A DNA stretch of 7,160 bases from Melioribacter sp. (GTDB taxonomy: Bacteria; Bacteroidota; Ignavibacteria; Ignavibacteriales; Melioribacteraceae). Under the pieces are notes generated by a model. That model was given only the letters and a program-made list of their open reading frames with translations, made no database searches and had not been told where the DNA came from. Position numbers and translations under genes: made by a program. Position 1 is the first letter of the stretch, and each line of letters starts with the position of its first letter. The stretch is taken from NCBI GenBank assembly GCA_016841125.1, contig JAENZU010000172.1, positions 1-7,160 of the forward strand. The letters are read 5' to 3'. This document shows, in pieces, positions 1-6,214 of this stretch.

Positions 1-10
1 GTCCAATTAT

Positions 11-32
11 TTTAAAAAAAGTATTTTTTAAA
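11..32. repeat. Perfect AT-only inverted repeat upstream of the PorV-like gene
   Basis: TTTAAAAAA (11-19) and TTTTTTAAA (24-32) are exact reverse complements around a 4-base AGTA spacer. The arm is 9 bp and contains only A and T. It could be a weak terminator stem of a gene to the left, an operator, or an AT-rich element helping the promoter just downstream. With such low complexity, chance is also possible. Confidence 0.4.
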
Positions 33-43
33 CTATAGATAAG

Positions 44-62
44 TATAATAATTTTATCTTTT
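44..62 (+). promoter_or_regulatory. Candidate promoter for the PorV-like/HhH pair
   Basis: TATAAT lies at 44-49, and TATCTTTT at 55-62 is one base off the Bacteroidota -7 element TAnnTTTG. No convincing -35 or -33 box is seen at the expected distance. If 55-62 is the active element, transcription would begin almost at the ATG at 70 and leave a nearly leaderless mRNA. If TATAAT is used, the leader would be about 10-15 bases. Both are inference. Confidence 0.3.
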
Positions 63-69
63 AAAAGGT

Positions 70-921
70 ATGAGATATTTATCTTACATCCTTCTTTTAC
101 TGATGGTTCCGCTACAATTATCCGGGCAGGTAAACCCGGGGGCAAGGCAAATTGCGCTTTCTCATTCGGATTTAGCACAAAGTAATGATGTATTCTCTTT
201 ATTCAACAACAGCGCCGGCTTAGCACAATTGAACTGGAGGGAAGCAGGTGTTTATTACTCCCCCGCCCCGTTTGGTCTTACTGAATTAGCGAACGGCTTT
301 GCGGCATATCACGAACCCGCTTCATTCGGATCTATCGGGATAGGGTTAAGCACTTACGGATTTGAACTATACCGGGAAACTCAAATTTCTTTGGCTTTTT
401 CAAGACTTATTACTGAACAACTATTTGCCGGAGTTACGGTTAATTATAAATCACTTTCAATAAAAAATTACGGCAGCGACGGAATTATAACGCTAAACCT
501 TGGTTCTTTATTTTATATCACACAAACTTTAAGAATTGGATTTGTGCTGCAAAATTTTACAAGATCATCATACGGTGATGAAAAGGAGCAAGCACCAATT
601 ATTTACGCTACGGGATTGAGTTATGATGCACTTGATAATTTAACAATGAATATATCAATTGAAAATGAACATGATAGAGATTTGTCTTTAAGGTCAGGAA
701 TAGAATATGGAGTAATGGAATATATTGATTTGCGGTTTGGGTTTTCAAATTATCCTGTTTCTTATTCAACCGGAATTGGCATCAACTATTCCATATTCCA
801 ATTGGATTACGCTCTGTTTACACATCAAGATTTAGGTTTAACTCATCAAGCAGGAATTATTGTGCACTTCGGATTTGAGGGGTCAAGAAGCAAGGCAATT
901 AAAAGTTATCTTTTCGAATAA
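70..921 (+). CDS. PorV/PorQ-like outer-membrane beta-barrel protein
   Basis: Probable outer-membrane barrel of 283 residues. Residues 1-19 form a signal peptide, with likely cleavage before Q20. The mature start matches the PorV/FadL-like pattern: NPGARQIAL (22-30), then SNDVFSLFNNSAGLAQL (38-54), comparable to the usual GAR...ND....NPAGL signature. Residues 75-269 alternate short hydrophobic, Gly- and aromatic-rich strands with polar turns, as in a barrel. In the family such proteins act as type IX secretion shuttles or accessory barrels, but which role applies here cannot be read from sequence. It is shorter than typical PorV (roughly 330-390 residues). After the last strand (IIVHFGF, 263-269) there is a 13-residue polar tail, unusual for a barrel, which tends to end on an aromatic strand. 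The ATG at 70 is preceded by an in-frame stop at 49-51, so no earlier start exists; AAAAGG lies unusually close to it. The next gene starts at the base after its stop. Confidence 0.7.
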   Translation: MRYLSYILLLLMVPLQLSGQVNPGARQIALSHSDLAQSNDVFSLFNNSAGLAQLNWREAGVYYSPAPFGLTELANGFAAYHEPASFGSIGIGLSTYGFELYRETQISLAFSRLITEQLFAGVTVNYKSLSIKNYGSDGIITLNLGSLFYITQTLRIGFVLQNFTRSSYGDEKEQAPIIYATGLSYDALDNLTMNISIENEHDRDLSLRSGIEYGVMEYIDLRFGFSNYPVSYSTGIGINYSIFQLDYALFTHQDLGLTHQAGIIVHFGFEGSRSKAIKSYLFE

Positions 922-2895
922 ATGAAAAAGTTCATATTAGTTTTATTCGTGTGCATCATTACTGTTAATGCTCAGATAGATACATCCGATGTATTGAGTG
1001 ATGAAATTTTACGCTATCTCGAGGATATCTCATCAGAGCAAGAGGATTCGGAGATTTATGATCTGATTGAGCAGCTTCTCAATAATCCGGTAAATCTAAA
1101 TGGTGCAAATTTCGATATGTTGATGGCTATTCCGTTCATGGATGTAAAAACGGCATCGGCAATTCTTGTTTATCGTGAATCAAATGAAAAATTTTTATCG
1201 GTTAATGAATTAAATTCAATTGAGGAAATTGATCATGAAACGTTTCTAAGAATTAGACCTTTTCTATATATCGGCTCTGATACAGAAGCTGATATTTCAG
1301 AATTTCCCGGCACTGCTGCAAAATTTCTTGAGGTAGAATTCAGATCAAGAATGTTGTCCGATGTACAAAACAGAGCCGGTTTTAGCGATGGCAAATTTAG
1401 CGGATCAAAAATAAAATCATACAATCGATTAAAACTAAATTCCAAAGATTATCTTAGAGCAGGCGGTCTAATTGAAAAAGATGCCGGGGAGAGTTCATAC
1501 AGTGATTTCTCTTCCTTCCATATTTATTCAGAAAAATTATTACTGGATAAGATTATTTTGGGAGATTATTTAGTTGAATTTGGTGAGGGACTCGCAATTT
1601 GGAGTCCCTATGCATTTTCAAAAGGTGCCGCGGCAGTAAAATCTGTCGGCAGAAATTCCCGCGACATAACTCCTTACACAAGTTCTGATGAAAACCAATT
1701 TCTGCGCGGTGCGGCAGGTTCCTACTCAATATCAGATTTTAGCATTACAGCATTTTATTCTTCAAATTCAATTGATGCTAATTTAGACACAGTCGATCAA
1801 ACCATTATTAGCCTGCCGATTGACGGATACCATCGCACAGAAAACGAAATCAAGAAAAAGGATAATATAAAAGAGAAAATCTACGGGGGAATTTTAAAAT
1901 ACTCGACCGGGAAAAACTTCTCTATCGGCATTCTTCATTACAGAAATAATTTTGAATATAGCCTTCTAAAGAATAACATTTACGATCCCGCCGGCGATCA
2001 ATTCAATTTCAGTTCGGTTTCGTATAGAATTTTATTCGGTTCTGTTTATCTTTCCGGAGAATCCTCATTCAATGGAATCTCAGTTGCGAATATAATTAAT
2101 GCTCAATTTTCAGTTTCAAAAAACTTTGCATTCGTCACCTCAGTGCGAAGTTATCCTAAAAATTATTGGAATATTCACTCGGCTGGATTCGGAGAAAAAT
2201 CGGGCACTCAAAACGAATTAGGAATTTATACCGGATTACGCTGGCGGACAGAATTTGGACTTTTCAATTTTTATTTTGATCAATTCAAGTTTCCCTTTGC
2301 CTCGTATTCAAATCCCCTACCGGCAAGTGGTTATGAAACACTTGGTGAGTTCAGTACCAGACCTCTAAAAAAATCGCTTCTTACTTTACGTTACACACAC
2401 GAGAATAAAGAGGTAAGCATTAACAACGGAGAAATAGAATTTATAACTTATCAACTTCGAAGAAAATTTAGGTTAGGTTTTTCGTATGAATTTGATAAAC
2501 ATATTAGATACCGAACTAGAGTTGAATATATGCACTACTTTCTCGACCACAATAATTATAATGAAGAGGGGTACTTATTTTTTAACGATATCAGATTTAA
2601 AAAGGGAGTTTTAACATTATACGGCAGAGTATCTTTATTTCAAACAGATTCTTACAATTCGAGAATTTATGAATTTGAGAATGATCTGCCCGGCGTTATG
2701 CGTAATATGGCGCTTTTCGGAAACGGAACACGCTGGTATATTATTGCAAAATTTGAAGCTTTCCAAAACTTTTTCATCTCTTTAAAATATGCCGAAACAT
2801 TAAAATTTGGCGAACGTTCCATAAGTTCAGGTTATTCTGAAATTCAAGGAAATTTAGATAACAATCTTTCAATTCAGATAGATTTTAATTATTAA
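922..2895 (+). CDS. Exported helix-hairpin-helix protein with C-terminal outer-membrane beta-barrel
   Basis: 657 residues. Residues 1-17 are a signal peptide, likely cut after VNA. Residues 20-55 are acidic and helical. Residues 56-117 form a ComEA-like helix-hairpin-helix unit: NPVNLN (55-60), LMAIPFMDVKTASAILVYRE (67-86), then FLSVNELNSI and a second motif ending near RPFLYI (112-117). The hairpin glycines of DNA-binding HhH motifs are missing (PFMD and EEID instead of GIG-like turns), so DNA binding is doubtful. From about residue 135 to the end the sequence alternates aromatic and polar residues in strand-like stretches and ends IQIDFNY, an outer-membrane barrel type of C-terminus. Similar HhH-plus-barrel proteins are known as uncharacterised proteins in Bacteroidota. 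Its ATG directly follows the TAA of the PorV-like gene and no Shine-Dalgarno is visible, suggesting translation by termination-reinitiation. The function is unknown; a role in envelope transport or secretion with its neighbour is inference. Confidence 0.72.
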   Translation: MKKFILVLFVCIITVNAQIDTSDVLSDEILRYLEDISSEQEDSEIYDLIEQLLNNPVNLNGANFDMLMAIPFMDVKTASAILVYRESNEKFLSVNELNSIEEIDHETFLRIRPFLYIGSDTEADISEFPGTAAKFLEVEFRSRMLSDVQNRAGFSDGKFSGSKIKSYNRLKLNSKDYLRAGGLIEKDAGESSYSDFSSFHIYSEKLLLDKIILGDYLVEFGEGLAIWSPYAFSKGAAAVKSVGRNSRDITPYTSSDENQFLRGAAGSYSISDFSITAFYSSNSIDANLDTVDQTIISLPIDGYHRTENEIKKKDNIKEKIYGGILKYSTGKNFSIGILHYRNNFEYSLLKNNIYDPAGDQFNFSSVSYRILFGSVYLSGESSFNGISVANIINAQFSVSKNFAFVTSVRSYPKNYWNIHSAGFGEKSGTQNELGIYTGLRWRTEFGLFNFYFDQFKFPFASYSNPLPASGYETLGEFSTRPLKKSLLTLRYTHENKEVSINNGEIEFITYQLRRKFRLGFSYEFDKHIRYRTRVEYMHYFLDHNNYNEEGYLFFNDIRFKKGVLTLYGRVSLFQTDSYNSRIYEFENDLPGVMRNMALFGNGTRWYIIAKFEAFQNFFISLKYAETLKFGERSISSGYSEIQGNLDNNLSIQIDFNY

Positions 2896-2933
2896 TTTTT
2901 GTAAAAAATGTTTTTTTAATTAATAAATATTTT

Positions 2934-2941
2934 TATCTTTG
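2934..2941 (+). promoter_or_regulatory. Bacteroidota-type -7 promoter element for rpmB
   Basis: TATCTTTG matches the TAnnTTTG -7 consensus exactly and lies 32 bases before the rpmB ATG, inside the short AT-rich gap after the HhH/barrel gene. A TTTG-like -33 box is not present at the usual 19-21 base spacing; the region there is a T tract. The predicted start of transcription near 2947 would give a leader of about 25-30 bases containing the GGAG site. Confidence 0.5.
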
Positions 2942-2963
2942 TTCTTCTATAATTTTAAGAATT

Positions 2964-2967
2964 GGAG
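2964..2967 (+). promoter_or_regulatory. Ribosome binding site deciding the rpmB start
   Basis: GGAG sits 6 bases before the ATG at 2974. An in-frame TTG at 2962 would add four residues, but it overlaps this site, so the ATG is the real start. Confidence 0.8.
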
Positions 2968-2973
2968 AAAACA

Positions 2974-3204
2974 ATGGCTAGAAGATGTCAGATTACGGGA
3001 GTCGGACCAAGTACCGGGAATAATGTATCTCATGCTCATAATAGAACTAAAAGAAGATTTTTACCAAATTTACAGAAAAAGAAAATCTGGGTTCAAGAAC
3101 TTAATCGTTTTGTAACCGTTAAACTTTCTACAAAAGCATTAAGAACACTAAGTAAAAACGGAACTGCCGAACTAGCTAAAATGGTAAGAGAAAACAAGAT
3201 ATAA
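2974..3204 (+). CDS. rpmB: 50S ribosomal protein L28 (bL28)
   Basis: Small basic 76-residue structural protein of the large ribosomal subunit, near the family's usual size (E. coli L28 is 78 residues). The family pattern is clear: RRCQITG at 3-9, TGNNVSHAHNRTKRRF at 14-29, FLPNLQKKKIWV at 29-40, then RFVTVKLSTKALRTL at 45-59. It has a single cysteine (C5), so it is the zinc-free form without the paired CxxC motifs found in some L28 proteins. It has its own promoter candidate upstream and a terminator downstream, so it appears to be transcribed alone. In many Bacteroidota rpmB is followed by rpmG (L33); no rpmG is found here. The ATG at 2974 is chosen over an upstream TTG because the latter overlaps the ribosome binding site. 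Confidence 0.97.
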   Translation: MARRCQITGVGPSTGNNVSHAHNRTKRRFLPNLQKKKIWVQELNRFVTVKLSTKALRTLSKNGTAELAKMVRENKI

Positions 3205-3231
3205 TTTGACAACGTTAATTTTATTACAAGG

Positions 3232-3268
3232 GCTCGAATTTTTTTGAAATTTGAGCTTTTTTTATTTT
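3232..3268 (+). terminator. Intrinsic terminator after rpmB
   Basis: GCTCGAATTT (3232-3241) pairs with AAATTTGAGC (3247-3256) in a 10-bp stem with one G-U pair and a 5-base loop. A run of seven T, an A and four more T follows (3257-3268). It starts 27 bases after the rpmB stop. It ends only 15 bases before the peptidase ATG, so it also fills the leader of that gene. Confidence 0.85.
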
Positions 3269-3270
3269 AA

Positions 3271-3274
3271 AGGA
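3271..3274 (+). promoter_or_regulatory. Ribosome binding site deciding the peptidase start
   Basis: AGGA within AAAGGAAA lies 9 bases before the ATG at 3284. The frame is open further upstream to a TTG at 3251, but that codon lies inside the terminator stem and would spoil the signal peptide, so it is not used. Confidence 0.75.
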
Positions 3275-3283
3275 AAGATATTT

Positions 3284-4684
3284 ATGAAAAACCTTTTAAT
3301 AAAACTTTATTACATGCTGATTATTTCCTCCCTTTTATCCTTCCCGCAAAGATTAGAGGCACAAAACAAAGAAGAAGATACTTCCCGCCACTTGGGTATT
3401 ACTAAAGAAATTATTGCAACTACTCTAAAAGAAAACCGCGGTTACAAAATGTTGTCGGAATTATGCGAAATTGGTCCGCGGTTAAGCGGTTCCGATAACT
3501 CTCTCACCGCCATTAAATGGGCGGAAAAGAAGCTTACCGAAATCGGCTGCGATTCTGTTTGGCTTCAACCGGTAATGGTCCCGGTTTGGGAGAGAGGTGA
3601 TGTTGAAAGTGCAGAGATTAAATTCAGCGACAGTAATTCCAAAAATTTGAGTATTGCTTCGCTTGGGGGCAGCATTGGAACTCCACCCGATGGAATAACG
3701 GCTAAAGTATTAGAGGTTCAAAATTTCAAGCAATTGGAAATGTTGAAGGAAGAAGCTGCCGGGAAAATAATTTTCTTTAATCGTCCGTTTGATAATTCAC
3801 TCGTAAATACTTTTACCGCCTACGGAAACGCGGTGGATCAGAGAGTGTACGGCGCAGCTGAAGCTGCAAAGGTTGGCGGGGTTGCCGCAATTGTGAGATC
3901 TGTAACCTCAAAGTATGATAATACTCCGCATGTTGGAGTGATGTTTTATTCCGATACCGTTAAACAAGTCCCTACCGCTGCTATTGGATTAATTGATGCG
4001 GATTTCCTCAGCGCAAAATTGAAAGAGAATCCTGACCTCGAACTGACACTTAAAATGGATTGTAAAAATTTACCGGAGGCTCAATCTTTCAATGTGATCG
4101 GAGAGATTAGCGGAAGTGAATTTCCGGATGAAATTTTGCTGGTAGGCGGACACTTTGATAGCTGGGATAAAGGTGACGGGGCACATGATGACGGAGCGCC
4201 ATGTATTCAAACTATGGAAGTTTTAGATATTTTCAAAAGACTCAACATAAAACCCAAACGAACCATCCGCTGTGTGCTATTTATTAATGAAGAAAACGGT
4301 TCCCGCGGGGCAAAAGCTTACGCAAAAGAAACCGATTCTTTGAAACTAAATCACTTGGCAGCAATTGAAGCGGACAGAGGAATTGGAACGCCGCGCGGTT
4401 TTTATGTTGAGACTGATTCATTGAGACTCAAAAAACTTCAAGCATGGCTGCCGTTGCTTAATTATGCAAATATTGAGTGGATCAAATCCGGCGGCAGCGG
4501 TGCCGATATTTCTCATATAAAAAATTCAAAAGCGCTATTTGGTTTTGTGCCGGTTTTTCAAAGATACTTCGACTACCATCATTCAGCCAATGATCTATTT
4601 GAAGAGGTGCATCCGAGGGAAATGGAACTTGGAACTGCCGCAATGGCGATATTAGTTTATTTACTCAGCGAGGAAGGTTTATAA
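3284..4684 (+). CDS. Secreted M28 family zinc metallopeptidase, carboxypeptidase Q type
   Basis: 466-residue exopeptidase expected to cleave amino acids or dipeptides from short peptides outside the cytoplasm. Residues 1-26 form a signal peptide, with likely cleavage after LEA. The two-metal site of family M28 is intact: H290 in GGHFDSW, D302 in GAHDDGA, catalytic E336 and ligand E337 in NEENG, D364 in EADRG, and a histidine in YHHSANDLF (H432 or H433, probably the second). A PA-like insert lies at about 135-245, with AAKVGGVAAIVRS (194-206) typical of that fold. Length, PA insert and the RYFDYHH...D block match the human carboxypeptidase Q (plasma glutamate carboxypeptidase) branch rather than short M28 aminopeptidases. 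No C-terminal sorting domain or membrane anchor is visible, so it is periplasmic or secreted. No lipobox cysteine follows the signal. It probably serves peptide scavenging; the exact specificity is not readable. Confidence 0.92.
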   Translation: MKNLLIKLYYMLIISSLLSFPQRLEAQNKEEDTSRHLGITKEIIATTLKENRGYKMLSELCEIGPRLSGSDNSLTAIKWAEKKLTEIGCDSVWLQPVMVPVWERGDVESAEIKFSDSNSKNLSIASLGGSIGTPPDGITAKVLEVQNFKQLEMLKEEAAGKIIFFNRPFDNSLVNTFTAYGNAVDQRVYGAAEAAKVGGVAAIVRSVTSKYDNTPHVGVMFYSDTVKQVPTAAIGLIDADFLSAKLKENPDLELTLKMDCKNLPEAQSFNVIGEISGSEFPDEILLVGGHFDSWDKGDGAHDDGAPCIQTMEVLDIFKRLNIKPKRTIRCVLFINEENGSRGAKAYAKETDSLKLNHLAAIEADRGIGTPRGFYVETDSLRLKKLQAWLPLLNYANIEWIKSGGSGADISHIKNSKALFGFVPVFQRYFDYHHSANDLFEEVHPREMELGTAAMAILVYLLSEEGL

Positions 4685-4711
4685 AAAAACCCCCGCTGAC
4701 GGGGGCTCTTT
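4683..4711. terminator. GC-rich hairpin terminator between convergent genes
   Basis: CCCCCG (4690-4695) pairs with CGGGGG (4700-4705) around a CTGA loop. Seven A (4683-4689) flank one side and CTCTTT the other. Read on the minus strand it is a textbook terminator (GC stem then seven U) for the DUF6600-like gene ending at 4729. On the plus strand the U tract is weak, but the hairpin probably also ends the peptidase transcript, whose stop codon overlaps the A run. Confidence 0.9.
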
Positions 4712-4728
4712 GAAGTAACAAACTCAAT

Positions 4729-6072
4729 TTATCTTTTTCGTGTCTTTTCTTTACTGCTTTTGCTTGTACTTGTATTTCTACTGCTTCTGCTGGAGGAAGA
4801 TTCGCGCTTGGGAGTACTTTTTTTAACCTCAATCCTGCTCGGTGTTTTTGATTTAGGCTGAGGTGTTACACTTCTTTCTCTTCTGCTAATTTGACCGTTA
4901 GGAGTGATCACTGTTTTTCGTTCTACTTTTGGGCTATAACTTTTTTGATCATTTCTGCTATTATCCGTTTTTAATTTATAACTGTTTTCTCTAACAGAAC
5001 TTTTCGGTTTATAATAATTGTATTCGCGCGAGCTGCTATTTTTCTTAATCTCATTTTTTCTGGTTTCTGTTCTTCCGGCATCATTTCTCTTAACTTCATT
5101 TTTTCGCGGTTCAATTGTTGATCTGCTTTGAATTTTGCTGTTGTTTTCTCTAACATCAGATTGACTTCTCGATGAGTTATTCCGGTCAATTGTCCGCGTT
5201 GGCGTTGAATTGTCATTACGCATTGATCTTCCGAAACTCTTAATTTCCTTATCTCTAATAATACTTGATCTTTTATCTGCAGATTTAATTTTCGACCTAT
5301 CAATACTGCCGGCTCTCTGAATGTCCGAATCAGACGGCTTATAAACTCTTACAACGTCATCCCTGCTTCCGCGACCTGAACCCAAATTTCTCGGGTCTGA
5401 AACTGTCTGCAGATTACGTTCTTTAAATGTCTGTCCGCTTCTCTTTTCAACAAAAGATCTGTCAACTCCGCCATTTACTATGCCTCTGCCGTTACTGTAA
5501 TAGTTTGTTCTGTACTTTGTATTGTTAAAAACAGTATAGTTATTGCGGACAGGAACAAAATATTTATGCACATGTGAGTGATGAAAATTGTGATAGTTTA
5601 CGAATCTCCAGTGTGAGTAATGAGAATACCAGCCAATTGAAAAGTGAATACCAAAGTTTGGTCTGAACGAAGCGTAAGGAGGCAACGGCGCCCAGCCGAT
5701 ATAATCGTTATTATAACGCCATTCTACCCAAGCCGGTGCCCATTCATTACCGGGCATCCAAACCCAGCCGTAAAAATCATCGTAATACCATCTTCCGTAA
5801 TGATAAGTGGCCCATCCGAATGGCTCGTAAGAATCCCAGTACCAACCTTCAGATGTCCAGATCCAAGCTCCGTCAGAATACGGCTGCCAGTTGTAAGGAA
5901 CATTGTAGGGACGCCATACGAATATATCGTAATCAACTTCAATCCATTCTCCATGGGGTGAAAGAGAAGAGTAAAATACGTTGAAATTTACATTCGTATA
6001 TATCGGTTTTGCTTCGGTGGTGCTTATAAAAAATATGGCTAAAATCGCTGATAATAAAATTAATCGTTTCAT
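4729..6072 (-). CDS. Exported Trp/Tyr-rich DUF6600-like protein with long basic low-complexity tail
   Basis: 447 residues of unknown function. Residues 1-21 look like a signal peptide, with likely cleavage after TEA. Residues 38-135 hold repeated aromatic units of the DUF6600 kind (GEWIEVD, FVWRPY, AWIWTSEGWYWDSYEPFGWA, HYGRWYYDD, YGWVWMPGNEWAPAWVEWR, YIGWAPLPP). I count 17 Trp between 43 and 155. Residues 151-169 are rich in His (seven in 19), and metal binding is possible. From about 205 to the end the protein changes to Ser, Arg, Lys and Asn with few aromatics, probably disordered and strongly basic, with a short imperfect repeat RKNEVK/RKNEIK (323-328, 338-343). No cysteine is present. 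The ATG at 6072 follows GAGG with a 6-base spacer; a TTG four codons earlier overlaps that site and was rejected. A likely location is the periplasm or cell surface, and the basic tail might bind acidic polymers; this is inference. Confidence 0.75.
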   Translation of the reverse strand: MKRLILLSAILAIFFISTTEAKPIYTNVNFNVFYSSLSPHGEWIEVDYDIFVWRPYNVPYNWQPYSDGAWIWTSEGWYWDSYEPFGWATYHYGRWYYDDFYGWVWMPGNEWAPAWVEWRYNNDYIGWAPLPPYASFRPNFGIHFSIGWYSHYSHWRFVNYHNFHHSHVHKYFVPVRNNYTVFNNTKYRTNYYSNGRGIVNGGVDRSFVEKRSGQTFKERNLQTVSDPRNLGSGRGSRDDVVRVYKPSDSDIQRAGSIDRSKIKSADKRSSIIRDKEIKSFGRSMRNDNSTPTRTIDRNNSSRSQSDVRENNSKIQSRSTIEPRKNEVKRNDAGRTETRKNEIKKNSSSREYNYYKPKSSVRENSYKLKTDNSRNDQKSYSPKVERKTVITPNGQISRRERSVTPQPKSKTPSRIEVKKSTPKRESSSSRSSRNTSTSKSSKEKTRKR

Positions 6073-6078
6073 TTTGAA

Positions 6079-6082
6079 CCTC
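6079..6082 (-). promoter_or_regulatory. Ribosome binding site deciding the DUF6600-like start
   Basis: GAGG on the minus strand is separated by 6 bases (TTCAAA) from the ATG at 6072-6070. An in-frame TTG at 6084-6082 overlaps it, which favours the ATG. Confidence 0.7.
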
Positions 6083-6119
6083 AATTTGTGTTACTGTCAA
6101 CTAAAGAGCAAATGAGATG

Positions 6120-6142
6120 CCAAGATAAAAACTTCAATTATA
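6120..6142 (-). promoter_or_regulatory. Candidate promoter for the DUF6600-like gene
   Basis: On the minus strand TATAAT lies at 6142-6137, and TATCTTGG at 6127-6120 is one base off the Bacteroidota TAnnTTTG -7 element. Neither has a convincing upstream box: TTCCAA at the -35 distance from TATAAT is a poor match. The 142-base gap between this gene and the DUF4301 stop favours an independent promoter here. Confidence 0.35.
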
Positions 6143-6163
6143 AGCTGTTTTTAGCACATTTGG

Positions 6164-6191
6164 AAAAGGTGTGTACAAAATAATATACACC
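6164..6191 (-). terminator. Weak hairpin after the DUF4301 gene
   Basis: On the minus strand GGTGTATA (6191-6184) pairs with TACACACC (6175-6168) across an 8-base loop, with one A-C mismatch, then TTTT (6167-6164). It begins 23 bases after the DUF4301 stop. The stem is imperfect and the U run short, so termination is only a possibility. Confidence 0.35.
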
Positions 6192-6214
6192 GTAAAATCA
6201 AATAAAATACAATT

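Noticed and set aside
952..954. Lipoprotein signal at Cys11 of the HhH/barrel protein
   Set aside because: The cysteine lies in the middle of the hydrophobic core of the signal peptide without a lipobox; cleavage after VNA is a better fit.
1233..1445. 70-residue minus-strand open frame inside the HhH/barrel gene
   Set aside because: It lies wholly inside a well-supported plus-strand gene and has no recognisable motif or ribosome binding site.
3206..3211. TTGACA just after the rpmB stop as a -35 box
   Set aside because: The expected -10 position (about 3228-3235) reads AAGGGCTC, part of the terminator stem, with no TATAAT-like or TAnnTTTG match.
4971..5303. 110-residue minus-strand open frame inside the DUF6600-like gene
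   Set aside because: It is an out-of-frame reading of the low-complexity basic tail; its Arg/Lys-rich composition follows from the same biased codons.
5644..5984. Three open frames (5644-5961 +, 5736-5984 +, 5724-5954 -) over the Trp-rich domain
   Set aside because: All are shadows of the DUF6600-like gene, whose aromatic repeats are clearly protein-coding in the chosen frame.
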